Positions 16,865 to 29,934 are shown, counted from the stretch's first letter. The stretch is 39,898 nt of DNA from Deinococcus hopiensis KR-140 (GCA_943327755.2 CALPYF020000039.1:1-39898), one strand, 5' to 3'. The notes: a model not told the origin generated them from the sequence alone. Translations and numbers: made by a program.

Positions 16865-17415
16865 TACAGGCGCGCGCTGGCCTTCATCCCGGTCAGGTCC
16901 AGGGTATCGCCGAAGACACTCTGCCCGCTGCTGAAACGCATCCCGAAGAACCCGTGCCCGGCCTTCGCGGCCGTGTCCAGCGCCGGGCCGCCCAGCGTGA
17001 ACGGAACACCCTGCCCGTTCATCACCTCGATCTGCCCGATGGCCTGCGCCGCCTCGCCCGCCGCGTCGCACATCACCATGCCCGGCGCGGTGGGCGTCGC
17101 CGCGTACCGCGTGCAGGTCGCGGGCAGCGTCGTCAGGTCAGTCCGGACAAACATGTCCACCCCCCGCAACGACCCCAGACCGGCCGTGCGGTACGTGGCG
17201 ACCCCGCGCACCGTCACCTGCTGCAGGGCCGCTGGGACGCTGTTCCCGGCCAGACTGTCCCGTTGCAGGTACACGACCTTTCCACTCAGTGCGCCGCTGG
17301 ACGGCAGGTCCAGGCGGGCATCCTTCACGTCCACGCTGGGCGTGGGAATCAGGCCGCACCCGGCGATCAGGGTGCAGGAGAGCAGGGCGAGGAGGGGACG
17401 GGCAGCGCGGGGCAT
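16864..17415 (-). CDS. Hypothetical lipoprotein
   Basis: A 183-residue protein with a lipoprotein signal peptide: basic N-terminus, hydrophobic core and lipobox LIAGC, giving a lipidated Cys at about residue 20. The mature part is beta-rich with no recognised domain; it has two further Cys (about 119 and 131) that could pair. The start is ATG 17415; a GTG immediately upstream (17418) with CATACT seven bases before it is an alternative leaderless start. The TAA stop lies at the edge of the adjacent repeat element. It precedes the S41 protease gene on the same strand, separated by the element. Confidence 0.75.
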   Translation of the reverse strand: MPRAARPLLALLSCTLIAGCGLIPTPSVDVKDARLDLPSSGALSGKVVYLQRDSLAGNSVPAALQQVTVRGVATYRTAGLGSLRGVDMFVRTDLTTLPATCTRYAATPTAPGMVMCDAAGEAAQAIGQIEVMNGQGVPFTLGGPALDTAAKAGHGFFGMRFSSGQSVFGDTLDLTGMKASARL

Positions 17416-17499
17416 CACGCCGGGCAGTATGGCCCGCACTGCCGTGCTGGGGGGTGAGGGAACGGGCCGGGCGGCGGTCATGCGCTGGCGGGCCTCTGG

Positions 17500-17505
17500 T
17501 ACCCT
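17500..17505 (+). promoter_or_regulatory. -10 box of a probable leaderless transcript (methyltransferase)
   Basis: TACCCT lies 6 nt before ATG 17512, with no Shine-Dalgarno. Confidence 0.5.
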
Positions 17506-17511
17506 GCCCTG

Positions 17512-18690
<1,179 letters not shown>

Positions 18691-18757
18691 AGGAACAGGC
18701 AGTGCAGAAGGTGGGCGCGCGTACCCTGAGTGGCGCGGTCGGCGGGCAGCATCGGGT

Positions 18758-19470
<713 letters not shown>

Positions 19471-19474
<4 letters not shown>

Positions 19475-20436
19475 GGCGTACGCTCCTGGCTCTGGCGGCA
19501 ATGCTGCTGGGCGCGGTGGAGGCCGCCACCCTCCCGTCCCGCGCGGTTCTGAGCGGTGAGTGCTGCCCCGGCGTGGTCTGGACACCGGATTCCCGTGCGC
19601 TGCTGTTCCTGGACGGCCCCCCGGTGCGCGGCTCGACCAGCATTTATCAGGTGGCGGCGACCGGGGGAGAGGTCACGCGGCGGTTTTCCAGCGTGGCGTT
19701 CTTCTCCCCGGCCCTGAAGTGGGCGGTACGGCCCGGCGCGGGCGAGGCGACCACCCTGGAACGCCTCGCGGACGGGCGGCGGTTCACGCTGCCCACCTAC
19801 GGCGCGGACGTCGTGTGGACGCGCGCCGAGACGCGGCTGGCCTACGCCCGCAGCGACACGAGCGGCAACTACGACCGCCGGGTCACGCGGGTGTTCGTGG
19901 CGGACGTGTTCGGCGCGCCCCGGCTGGTGGCGACCTTATCCGGCGGCAGCATCCACGGCTGGCTGGACGACACGACCCTGCTCCTGAGCGGCAAGCCCAG
20001 CGCCGGGGCGCGGGACCGCGAGCTGTTCACCCTGAATACCCGGACGGGGGCGCGCCGGGTGCTGCGGCAGGCGCTGGGGTTCCGCTCGGTGACGCTCAGT
20101 GCGGACGGGCGGCAGGTCGCGTACACGGTGGCCTTCGACAGCGCCGCCCGCAACGGCCTGTGGGTGCAGGGGACCGCCGGGGGGAGTCCGCGCGAACTGA
20201 GCGTATTCGGCTCGTACCGCTGGCGGGACGCCACGCGCCTGCTGCTGATTCCGCTGAACGCGGCGAGCGGACCACACACGCTGCGGCAGTACGACGTGAC
20301 CGCGAACGCCTGGAAGACCCTGGGCGACCTGGGCGATCAGGTGAGGCTGGCGGACTGGTCGGTCAGTCCCGACGGGCGGCGCCTGAACTTCCTGAGTGCG
20401 CGCGACGGCAACGTGCGCGTGCTGACCTTACCGTAA
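19471..20436 (+). CDS. Exported beta-propeller (TolB/WD40-like) protein
   Basis: A 321-residue exported protein with a signal peptide (about 1-18). The mature part shows repeated blades with WTPDSRALLF, LSADGRQVAYTV and VSPDGRRLNFLSA, the pattern of TolB/PD40-type propellers. A vicinal Cys pair (CCPG, about 31-32) sits near the mature N-terminus. Function cannot be named; such propellers bind proteins or glycans. Its GTG start overlaps the M23 peptidase stop by 4 bp, suggesting that the two act in the same envelope process. Confidence 0.78.
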
Positions 20437-20479
20437 TGAAGGATGAGGCTGAGGGTCATAGCAGAATACCGGGGTGACC

Positions 20480-20488
20480 TGCTACACT
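20480..20488 (+). promoter_or_regulatory. uvrA: Extended -10 promoter of uvrA
   Basis: TGCTACACT is an extended -10 element (TGnTANNNT). No clear -35 is seen. The predicted transcript start is near 20495, with a leader of about 90 nt to TTG 20586. Confidence 0.6.
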
Positions 20489-20516
20489 GTCTCGTTTCCG
20501 AAGCGCAGGGGCGACC

Positions 20517-20533
20517 TTACGCACGTAACGTAA
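20517..20533 (+). promoter_or_regulatory. RDRM-like palindrome in the uvrA leader
   Basis: TTACGCACGTAACGTAA has the form TTACG...CGTAA. It matches the gyrB site (plus-strand TTACGCAAATACCATAA) at 13 of 17 positions and lies downstream of the uvrA promoter, where a repressor could block transcription. uvrA is a known member of the Deinococcus DdrO regulon. Confidence 0.6.
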
Positions 20534-20585
20534 CTTTCCGGCGGCCCGCCGCACGCACGCCCGGCCGCGCACGAGGAGCCACACC

Positions 20586-23677
<3,092 letters not shown>

Positions 23678-23681
<4 letters not shown>

Positions 23682-24316
23682 CTGCGCCCGACTCCGCCCC
23701 CGCCCCCCAGTCCACCCCGCCGGTCACTCCGGCGGCCGCGCCGACCCGCACCCGCCGGGCCCGCCGCCCACGCCTGCCGGAGTTCGAGCCGCCCCGCATC
23801 ACGCCGGGGCGCGCGCTGGCGCACCTGCTGGGCGGCCTGATCACCCTGGCGGTCCTCGCATACTTCCAGTGGACACCCGGCGAGTGGCCGGTGCGCCTGC
23901 TGACCTGGGTGGCGCTGACGATCATCGCGGACGAGTTCGACGGCTGGTACGGCTACGTCGCGCTGCTGCTGGGCGGCCTGGGGTACTTCAGTCCCGTCAC
24001 GCCGCCCGAGCAGTGGGCCGTCATCCTGCCACTGGTGGGCGGCGCCCTGACCGGCGTGCTGCTCATCAAGCACTCCGGCGGGCTGTTCGTGCTGCCCTTC
24101 GCCGCCGCGTTGTACGCGGGCGTGATCATCGGCATGGGTCGATTCGCCACCAAACTGGACGGCAGCCTCACGCTGCCCACCAACGAGGCGTTCCAGCGGA
24201 CCGCCCTGATCGCCATGATCATCGGCCTGACCGTCAGCGCCGTGCGGCGCATCGTGAGCCTGATCCTGCGCGCCCGCGCCCGCCGCGCGCAGCGGGACGC
24301 CGCCCTGACCGCCTGA
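23678..24316 (+). CDS. Hypothetical multi-pass membrane protein
   Basis: A 212-residue protein. The first 40 residues are Pro/Ala/Arg-rich and disordered. About six hydrophobic helices follow, near 46-63, 71-85, 92-106, 113-130, 134-153 and 175-198, and the C-terminus is Arg-rich. No family was recognised. The ATG overlaps the uvrA stop (ATGA), so it is very likely translated with uvrA and induced with it. Nothing in the sequence links it to DNA repair. Confidence 0.8.
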
Positions 24317-24423
24317 CGTCACGCACCCCACGTCCGCCGCCCCGTGCTCCGTGCCGGGGCGTTCTCATGTGCAACAGGGCGCGTGCCCCGCGTGGCCCGC
24401 GTCAGCGCAGGTCTCCGAATTAC

Positions 24424-24519
24424 GGCATCGGAAAAACAGACTTCCGATGCCTCCATTCTTCGTCCTGCTCGGCAAAATTCACTCGCTCCGCTCGGCCATA
24501 AAGAACAGCTCTTTATGGC
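24424..24519. repeat. Two-hairpin repeat element (copy 2)
   Basis: GGCATCGGAA/TTCCGATGCC (24424-24433, 24442-24451) and GCCATAAAGA/TCTTTATGGC (24495-24504, 24510-24519) are two perfect 10-bp stems separated by 43 nt. The spacer ends CTCGCTCCGCTCG, matching CTCGCATCCGCTCG at the same place in the element at 16729-16864. The second stem abuts the promoter region of the DsbA-like gene. Confidence 0.6.
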
Positions 24520-24527
24520 AAATGCTC

Positions 24528-24533
24528 TACACT
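24528..24533 (+). promoter_or_regulatory. -10 box of the DsbA-like gene
   Basis: TACACT lies 10 nt before ATG 24544, with no Shine-Dalgarno between them. Confidence 0.45.
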
Positions 24534-24543
24534 GCCCCCAACC

Positions 24544-25212
24544 ATGACCGCCAACAGCAACCCCAACCGCATGTTCCTGGTGATCGGCACGCTGATCGCC
24601 GCCGTCCTCATCGGCCTGGCCGTGTTCGCCGTGCAGGGCAAACCAGCCGCCGGGACCGCCGCCTTCGACCTGAAGGGCGTCCCCTTCGCCGGGCAGGAGA
24701 GCGCCCCGGTGGACGTCGTGGTCGTCGAGGACTTCAAGTGCCCCGTCTGCCAGAACTTCGAGGCGACGGTCGCGCCCGAACTGAAGACCAAGTACGTGGA
24801 CACCGGCAAGATCAAGCAGTACTCCCTGCTGTGGCCCTTCCTGGCCGAAGCCCGCAGCCTCCCCACCGACGACAGCAAACTCGCCGCGCAGGCCGCCATG
24901 TGCGTCTACGATCAGGGCGGGAACGACGCCTTCAACGCCTTCAAACCCATCCTGTTCCGCGCGCAGGGTGACGAGAACACCGTCTGGGCCACCAAGAGCC
25001 GCCTGAAGGAACTCGCCGGGAACCTCGAAACCCTCGACCAGGGCAAGTTCGCCGAGTGCCTGGACAGCGACGCCACCGCCGCCCGCGTGGCCGCCATGGA
25101 AGCGCAGGTCGTCAAGGCCCGCGTGACCGGCACCCCCACCGTGTTCGTGAACGGCAAGCAGGTCAACGCCACCGCCGCCGACATCGGCGCCGCCATCGAC
25201 GCCGCGAAGTAA
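24544..25212 (+). CDS. DsbA-family thiol:disulfide oxidoreductase
   Basis: A 222-residue membrane-anchored thioredoxin-fold protein. One N-terminal helix (about 10-30) anchors it, and the redox domain faces the envelope. The active site is CPVC (Cys66, Cys69) in VEDFKCPVCQNF, and the cis-Pro loop is GTPTVFVNG. Helical insertion is typical of DsbA/BdbD. It is expected to introduce disulfides into exported proteins. The DsbB-like gene begins 4 bp after it, so the pair forms a complete oxidation system. This suits the Cys-containing exported proteins nearby. Confidence 0.9.
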   Translation: MTANSNPNRMFLVIGTLIAAVLIGLAVFAVQGKPAAGTAAFDLKGVPFAGQESAPVDVVVVEDFKCPVCQNFEATVAPELKTKYVDTGKIKQYSLLWPFLAEARSLPTDDSKLAAQAAMCVYDQGGNDAFNAFKPILFRAQGDENTVWATKSRLKELAGNLETLDQGKFAECLDSDATAARVAAMEAQVVKARVTGTPTVFVNGKQVNATAADIGAAIDAAK

Positions 25213-25216
25213 GCCC

Positions 25217-25648
25217 GTGAGCCGCGACAACCGCCTGTACGCCGCGTGGGTCGTGTCCCTGATCGCCACGCTCGGCAGCCTGTACTTCAGCGAGATCCGC
25301 CACTTCAATCCCTGCATCCTGTGCTGGTTCCAGCGCATCTGCATGTACCCGCTGGCCATCATCCTGGGCGTCGCCGCCCTGACCGGTGACCTGCGCGTGC
25401 GCCGCTACGCCCTGCCCCTGGCCGGGATCGGCCTGCTGATCGCGCTGTACCAGAACCTCGAAACGTGGGGTGTCGTGCCCGTCCTGCGCGCCTGCACCGC
25501 CGACCCCAGCGCGTCGTGCGGCACGCCCTGGCCCGTGTGGGGCATGAACTCCCCGCTGAACACCGTCCTCACCATTCCGGTCCTGAGCATGATCGCCTTC
25601 ACGCTCATCATCGGGTTGCTCAGCTGGCGGCGGAACCGCACGATCTGA
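25217..25648 (+). CDS. Disulfide bond formation protein B (DsbB/BdbC)
   Basis: A 143-residue four-helix membrane protein that re-oxidises the DsbA-like partner using quinone. The first redox pair is CILC (Cys33, Cys36) followed by the conserved WFQR. The second pair is Cys93 and Cys101 in a periplasmic loop (RACTADPSASCG). The size is that of the BdbC branch. GTG 25217 lies 4 bp after the preceding stop, so it is part of the same operon. Confidence 0.92.
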   Translation: MSRDNRLYAAWVVSLIATLGSLYFSEIRHFNPCILCWFQRICMYPLAIILGVAALTGDLRVRRYALPLAGIGLLIALYQNLETWGVVPVLRACTADPSASCGTPWPVWGMNSPLNTVLTIPVLSMIAFTLIIGLLSWRRNRTI

Positions 25649-25659
25649 GGGAGCCGGGG

Positions 25660-25769
25660 AGTAGGGAGTGGGTTGTGGGGAGTGGGAAGGACCGGATTGC
25701 TCGTTCTGTCGCCCGCACGGATCGGGGCGGAGGAGAGGACCCATCCACTCCCTACTTTCCACTTCCCAC
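25660..25769. repeat. Intergenic inverted-repeat unit, copy A (after dsbB)
   Basis: The left arm contains AGTAGGGAGTGG (25660-25671), inverted exactly at 25745-25756. A 17-bp stretch GGGAGTGGGTTGTGGGG (25664-25680) recurs inverted at 26699-26715. GTGGGAAG (25682-25689) is inverted at 25762-25769. The unit lies between the convergent dsbB and SDR genes. Confidence 0.7.
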
Positions 25770-25777
25770 GCCCGTTC

Positions 25778-26527
25778 TTACACCGGGCGGCCCGCCATCA
25801 TGAACGACGCGGTCATCCCGCCGTCTACCGGCACGATCGCGCCGGTCATGAACGCGGCGTCCTCGCTGCCCAGGAAGTACACGACCTGCGCCACCTCGCG
25901 CGGCGTGCCCAGGCGGCGCAGGGCGTGCAGGTCCTCGTAATCCCGGCGGGTCTGCTCGGGGTCGTCACTCTCCATGATGCTCTGCAGGACCGCCTCGGTA
26001 CTGATCGCGCCGGGCGCGACGGCGTTCACGCGCAGCCCGTGAGGTGCGAGGTCCAGCGCCATCGCGCGGGTCAGGTTCACGAGGCCGCCCTTGCTGGCGT
26101 TGTACGCCGCGTTCCCCTGCTCGGCGAACAGGCCCTGCACGCTCGCCACGTTCACGACCGCCGCGCTGCGCGGCAGCAGGTCCACCAGCGCCCGTGTCAG
26201 GAGCAGCGGCGCGGTCAGGTTCACGTTCAGCGTCCGTGCCCAGCCGCGCTCGCTGACGTCCAGCACGCTCCCGTGTGCGCCCTGGAACGCCGCGTTGTTC
26301 ACGAGAACCTGCACGCCACCCATCTCGCGCGCCGCGCGCACGATCCGCTCGCGCCCGGCGGCGGTACTCACGTCCGCCTTCACGCGCCGCTGCCCGCGCA
26401 GGTTCGGCGGGAGGCTCAGGTCCGCACTCAGCACCCGCCAGCCCCGTTCCGCGTACAGTTCCGCGATCGCCCGGCCGATCCCGCGCGCCGCGCCCGTCAC
26501 CACCACCCCATTCGAAGCGTCCGTCAT
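25778..26527 (-). CDS. Short-chain dehydrogenase/reductase (SDR)
   Basis: A 249-residue classical SDR. The NAD(P)-binding motif TGAARGIGRAIA is near the N-terminus, NNAAF is in place of NNAG, and the catalytic Ser is followed by YNASKGG (YxxxK). The C-terminal PVDGGM is typical. It is similar in layout to FabG and glucose dehydrogenases, but the substrate cannot be told. ATG 26527 is chosen because the Rossmann fold follows directly and GACACT lies 6 nt before it. The gene is bracketed by two inverted intergenic repeat units. Confidence 0.87.
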   Translation of the reverse strand: MTDASNGVVVTGAARGIGRAIAELYAERGWRVLSADLSLPPNLRGQRRVKADVSTAAGRERIVRAAREMGGVQVLVNNAAFQGAHGSVLDVSERGWARTLNVNLTAPLLLTRALVDLLPRSAAVVNVASVQGLFAEQGNAAYNASKGGLVNLTRAMALDLAPHGLRVNAVAPGAISTEAVLQSIMESDDPEQTRRDYEDLHALRRLGTPREVAQVVYFLGSEDAAFMTGAIVPVDGGMTASFMMAGRPV

Positions 26528-26584
26528 GCCCCCAGTGTCACGGACGCCCGCCCCAGGGGCGCGGAGGCATAAGGCAAGCTCAAT

Positions 26585-26715
26585 GGGGTTGTGGGAAGTA
26601 GGGAGTGGGAAAAGAGCAGGGCCCGCCGACTGCGTTTGCGTCGGCAGGCCCTTCAGGGCGAGGTAGGCATTGGGGCGGAGGTCAGCAATCGACCCGCTCC
26701 CCACAACCCACTCCC
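26585..26715. repeat. Intergenic inverted-repeat unit, copy B (between SDR and etfA)
   Basis: It holds AGTAGGGAGTGGG (26597-26609), shared with copy A (25660-25672), and CCCCACAACCCACTCCC (26699-26715), the exact inverse of 25664-25680. It is thus copy A in opposite orientation with different interior sequence. The interior includes the hairpin at 26619-26651. Confidence 0.7.
26612..26651 (-). terminator. Terminator of the etfBA operon
   Basis: GGGCCCGCCGAC (26619-26630) pairs with GTCGGCAGGCCC (26640-26651) at 11 of 12 positions, with a 9-nt loop. On the minus strand it is followed by TGCTCTTTT. It lies 68 bp after the etfA stop. Confidence 0.75.
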
Positions 26716-26718
26716 GGT

Positions 26719-27666
26719 TTATTTCCGGCTGGCTTCGATCAGCGCGGGGACGATCTCGTTGATGTCGCCCACGATGCCGTAGTCGGCGACCTTGAAGATG
26801 GGTGCTTCGGCGTCCTTGTTGATGGCGATGATGTTCTTGCTCTTACCCATGCCGCTCAGGTGCTGCACGGCGCCGCTGACGCCCAGGGCGATGTAGGCCT
26901 TGGGCTGCACGGTCTTGCCGGTCTGGCCGACCTGTTCGGCGTAGGGGCGCCACCCGGCGTCCACGACGGCGCGCGTGGCGCCGACGCCCGCGCCGAGGTT
27001 GTCCGCGAGGGCCTCGACGTAGCGGCTGAAGTTCTCGGGGCTGCCCACGCCACGGCCGCCGGTGACGATCACGTCGGCTTCGGTCAGGGCGACGCGGCTG
27101 CTCTTCTCGACGCTCTTGCCGGTCACCTCGACGCGGGGGGCGGGCAGGGTCAGTTCGACGTCGTACTGCTCACCGGCCGCGCCAGCGGGGGCGGCGGGCG
27201 CGAACGAGCCGGGTTTGACGGTCACGACGACCAGCCCGTCGGCCTCGACGGTCTCGGTCACGCGGGCGAGGTACGTGTAGCGCTGCGCCTGGAGGGCCGC
27301 GCCGTTGCTGCTGAGCTTGGTGGCGTCCTCGAGGTACGCGGCGTCCAGCTTCACGGCCACGCGGGGGGCGTACTCGCGGCCGGAGCGGCTGCCGCCGATG
27401 ATCACGGTGTGCGCCTCGCCTTCCTGGGCGATCTGCGTGGTGGCGGCGGCCCAGACCTCGGCGTTGTAGGTGGCCAGGCCGGGCAGGTCGGCGACGAGCA
27501 CCTGATCGGCGACGGCGGCGGCCTCGGTGGCAACCGCGGCGACGTTCTGGCCCAGCACGAGCAGGGTGATGGGGCCCTCTCGGCCCGACTCGCGGGCGGC
27601 GGTGACCATTTCCAGGGTGGCTTTCGCCAGTTTCCCGGCGGTGTGTTCAGCGACGATCAGAATCAT
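26719..27666 (-). CDS. etfA: Electron transfer flavoprotein subunit alpha
   Basis: A 315-residue ETF alpha subunit, which with EtfB binds FAD and carries electrons from acyl-CoA and other dehydrogenases to ETF-quinone oxidoreductase. The C-terminal FAD domain is complete: GGRGVGSPENF, GATRAVVDAGWRPYAEQVGQTGKTV, the ALGVSGAVQHLSGM signature and INKDAEAPIF...DYGIVGD. Length is normal. The start overlaps the etfB stop by 4 bp (ATGA), so the pair is translationally coupled. Confidence 0.96.
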   Translation of the reverse strand: MILIVAEHTAGKLAKATLEMVTAARESGREGPITLLVLGQNVAAVATEAAAVADQVLVADLPGLATYNAEVWAAATTQIAQEGEAHTVIIGGSRSGREYAPRVAVKLDAAYLEDATKLSSNGAALQAQRYTYLARVTETVEADGLVVVTVKPGSFAPAAPAGAAGEQYDVELTLPAPRVEVTGKSVEKSSRVALTEADVIVTGGRGVGSPENFSRYVEALADNLGAGVGATRAVVDAGWRPYAEQVGQTGKTVQPKAYIALGVSGAVQHLSGMGKSKNIIAINKDAEAPIFKVADYGIVGDINEIVPALIEASRK

Positions 27667-28424
27667 GCGATCACCTTGGCTTCGTTGCGAAGCAGGTCGA
27701 GAAGCTGCTGGGCGGCGGCCTGGGCGTCCTTGCCGTCGATCATGGTGTTCAGGCGGGCGCGGGTCTGGATCTCGGCGTTCACAGTGCGGACCTTGCCCGT
27801 CAGGCCGTAAGTCGCGGGGTCGTCCTTGCGGAGTTCCTTCTTCTTGGCCTTCATGATGTTCGGCAGAGTGGGGTAGCGGGGTTCGTTGAGGCCCTGCTGG
27901 GTGGTGACCACGGCCGGGAGGGTCGCGCGGAAGCTCTCGTTGCCGTCGTCCACGTCGTGGCGGCCGGTCAGGGTGTCGCCGTCGAGTTTCAGTTCGTTCG
28001 TCCAGGTGAGCTGGGGCCAGCCGAGGCGTTCGGCGCTGGCGGCACCGAGGGCCTGGGAGTCCCAGTCGGCTTCCTGGCCGCCCGCGAGGATCAGCGTGGC
28101 GTTCTCGGCCTGGGCGACCTGCGCGACGACGCGGCTGAGGGTCACGGCGTCGAACTTCTCGTCGGTCTCGACGTGGATGGCGCGGTCGACGCCCATGGCC
28201 AGGGCGGTGCGCAGGGCGTCCTCGTTGCGTTTGGGGCCGATGGCGAGCGCGATGATCTGCTCAATGGGCGCGCCGCTCTCGCGCAGGCGCAGGGCTTCTT
28301 CGACGCCGTACTCGTCCATCCCGTCGATGACGAGGGTGGCGCCGTCGAGGTCGACCTGCTGGGCGTTGATCTTGACGCGCGCTTCGGCGTCGGGCACTTG
28401 TCGGACTAGGGTCAGGATGTTCAT
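27663..28424 (-). CDS. etfB: Electron transfer flavoprotein subunit beta
   Basis: A 253-residue ETF beta subunit, which binds AMP and forms the heterodimer with EtfA. It begins MNILTLVRQVPD and contains the family segment INAQQ...VIDGMDEYGVEEALRLRE. ATG 28424 is chosen because GGAGG lies 6 nt upstream and the protein starts at the conserved strand; an extension to 28496 has no family resemblance. An extended -10 (TGCTAAACT) lies upstream on the minus strand. Confidence 0.96.
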   Translation of the reverse strand: MNILTLVRQVPDAEARVKINAQQVDLDGATLVIDGMDEYGVEEALRLRESGAPIEQIIALAIGPKRNEDALRTALAMGVDRAIHVETDEKFDAVTLSRVVAQVAQAENATLILAGGQEADWDSQALGAASAERLGWPQLTWTNELKLDGDTLTGRHDVDDGNESFRATLPAVVTTQQGLNEPRYPTLPNIMKAKKKELRKDDPATYGLTGKVRTVNAEIQTRARLNTMIDGKDAQAAAQQLLDLLRNEAKVIA

Positions 28425-28511
28425 GGGGCCTCCGGGGAGTGTGCACTCACGGCTGGTGCGATGCGGCGGGTGATGCCGGTCGCCCCAGCATGCCAAATTA
28501 GACTGAGTTCA

Positions 28512-28520
28512 AGTTTAGCA
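28512..28520 (-). promoter_or_regulatory. Possible extended -10 promoter of etfBA
   Basis: On the minus strand TGCTAAACT fits TGnTANNNT, the same form as the uvrA promoter. It lies about 90 bp before the etfB start. No clear -35 is seen. Confidence 0.45.
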
Positions 28521-28684
28521 GATCGGGACGCCCCACCCGCAAGCCACCCCACCCGCGCCTTCCCCCTGACCTGTTGGCCCCGCCTTCTCATGTTCAACAC
28601 GAGACCTTCATGCTCCCACCCGTCTTAATCTTCAGTCACGCAGCTCAGGGAACCCTCTCACGATCAGGCCCGACGCTACCACTC

Positions 28685-29374
28685 ATGAAGAAGCTGCTGC
28701 CCATCACCCTGCTGACCGTCGCTGCCACCACCGCCACCGCGGGCGCCCAGAGCCTCAGTGGCCTCGAACTGGGCCTGACCGGGGGCTACGCCGGCGGCCT
28801 TAGCGGTGAAATCTTCGTGCACGCCCCCAACGTCGCTGGCCCCGTCGGCGTCAAAGCCGGTCTGGCCTACAGCCGCGGCAACAACGGCGTGAATGACAGC
28901 GCGCCCTACGATCCCTCCGGTGTGCTCTTCCCGAACACCTACACCATCGCCAACGCCAAGAACGATGGTTTCGTGACCGGTGAAGGCAGCTCCAGCACCG
29001 TCGCCTCCCTAGACGCCACCTACGGCCTGGGCGAAGTGACCCCCGGTGTGGACGCCACCCTGTACGGCGGTGGCCGCTACGGCATGTTCAACGCCAGCGA
29101 AAGCTCCGGCAGCAACACCACCACCTACAGCAGCAACGCCTTCGGTATCGGTGCAGGTGTGATGGTCAGCTACGCCCTGACCGGCGGGCTGAGTCTCGTG
29201 GGCGACCTGGGCGTCGACCAGTACTTCAAGTCCGGCACCATCAACACCAACGACGGCCGTGGCAACACCGGCACCATCCGCTCCGGTGAAGCCGGTTACA
29301 GCGCCATCGATAACCGCGTCGTGCGCCCTGGCACCGTCTTCAAGGCCCGCATCGGCCTGAAGACCAGCTACTGA
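28685..29374 (+). CDS. Putative outer-membrane beta-barrel protein
   Basis: A 229-residue exported protein. A signal peptide (about 1-21, MKKLLPITLL...AGAQ) is followed by Gly/Ser/Thr/Asn-rich alternating strands such as GLELGLTGGYAGGL, VGVKAGLAYSRG and IGAGVMVSYAL. The protein ends with aromatic Tyr (RIGLKTSY), as outer-membrane barrels often do. This suggests a small beta-barrel of about eight strands in the outer membrane. No exact family was recognised. ATG 28685 is chosen as the signal-peptide start; no Shine-Dalgarno is evident. It is divergent from etfBA and is followed by a terminator. Confidence 0.75.
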   Translation: MKKLLPITLLTVAATTATAGAQSLSGLELGLTGGYAGGLSGEIFVHAPNVAGPVGVKAGLAYSRGNNGVNDSAPYDPSGVLFPNTYTIANAKNDGFVTGEGSSSTVASLDATYGLGEVTPGVDATLYGGGRYGMFNASESSGSNTTTYSSNAFGIGAGVMVSYALTGGLSLVGDLGVDQYFKSGTINTNDGRGNTGTIRSGEAGYSAIDNRVVRPGTVFKARIGLKTSY

Positions 29375-29386
29375 TCCTCCCCCACC

Positions 29387-29419
29387 AACCGGCCGGCCTC
29401 TCCTGTAGGGGCCGGTTTT
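29387..29419 (+). terminator. Terminator after the beta-barrel gene
   Basis: AACCGGCC (29387-29394) pairs with GGCCGGTT (29410-29417), ending in TTTT. It lies between convergent genes and may work both ways. Confidence 0.8.
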
Positions 29420-29420
29420 G

Positions 29421-29786
29421 TCATCCTCCCTTCAGATGCGTCCGGAGAATCTCGAACGCCGCCACTGTCCGCGGGAAGCCCAGGTAGGGCACGCACATCA
29501 TCAGGGCGTCGCGCAGCTCGGCCTCGGTCGCCCCGGCGTTCAGCGCGCCGCGCAGGTGCGTGCGGAGTTCCGGTGGGCTGCCCAGCGACACCAGCAGCGC
29601 GCACGCGATCAATTCCTTCGTCTTGAGGTCCAGGGCGGGCCGGTCATACACCGTGTCGTACGCGAAATCGCGGATGTATCCGCCCAGATCGGGGTCCAGC
29701 TCGTCCAGCCGCTGCTCGATTCGCGTCTGCTGCGTCCCGAAGATCACGGCTCGGGCGCTGGGCGGGGATTTGGTGTCGTCACTCAT
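29421..29786 (-). CDS. Carboxymuconolactone decarboxylase (CMD) family protein
   Basis: A 121-residue all-helical protein matching the CMD domain: KTKELIACALLVSLGSPPELRTHLRGALNAGATEAELRDALMM, then YLGFPRTVAAFEIL. The CxxC of the AhpD peroxidase branch is absent, so it resembles PcaC-type gamma-carboxymuconolactone decarboxylases rather than AhpD. No protocatechuate pathway gene is adjacent, so the reaction is uncertain. The start is ATG 29786. It is divergent from clpC. Confidence 0.83.
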   Translation of the reverse strand: MSDDTKSPPSARAVIFGTQQTRIEQRLDELDPDLGGYIRDFAYDTVYDRPALDLKTKELIACALLVSLGSPPELRTHLRGALNAGATEAELRDALMMCVPYLGFPRTVAAFEILRTHLKGG

Positions 29787-29928
29787 GGTTGCCAGCCTAA
29801 CGGGTGGCAGACGACGAAAGAACGCCGTCAGGACGCGCGCGCTACAGTCCTGGGTGTGGGACAGATGTGCGCAGATCGTAAGGTTTCCCCAGCCTTCCGC
29901 CGGGGGGCGGCGCTACCCTACACTCAGG

Positions 29929-29934
29929 CTGTCA
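29929..29934 (+). promoter_or_regulatory. Candidate -10 box of clpC
   Basis: TACACT lies about 100 bp before the clpC start and would give a leader of roughly 90 nt. A second box, TACAGT, occurs near 29842. No CtsR-type tandem repeat is evident. Confidence 0.35.

Noticed and set aside
24424..24519. CRISPR or attenuator in the dsbA upstream region
   Set aside because: There are only two stems with different sequences, no repeated spacers, no leader peptide and no T-run.
26528..26704. N-terminal extension of the SDR protein
   Set aside because: It reads through an intergenic repeat; the Rossmann fold begins right after ATG 26527.
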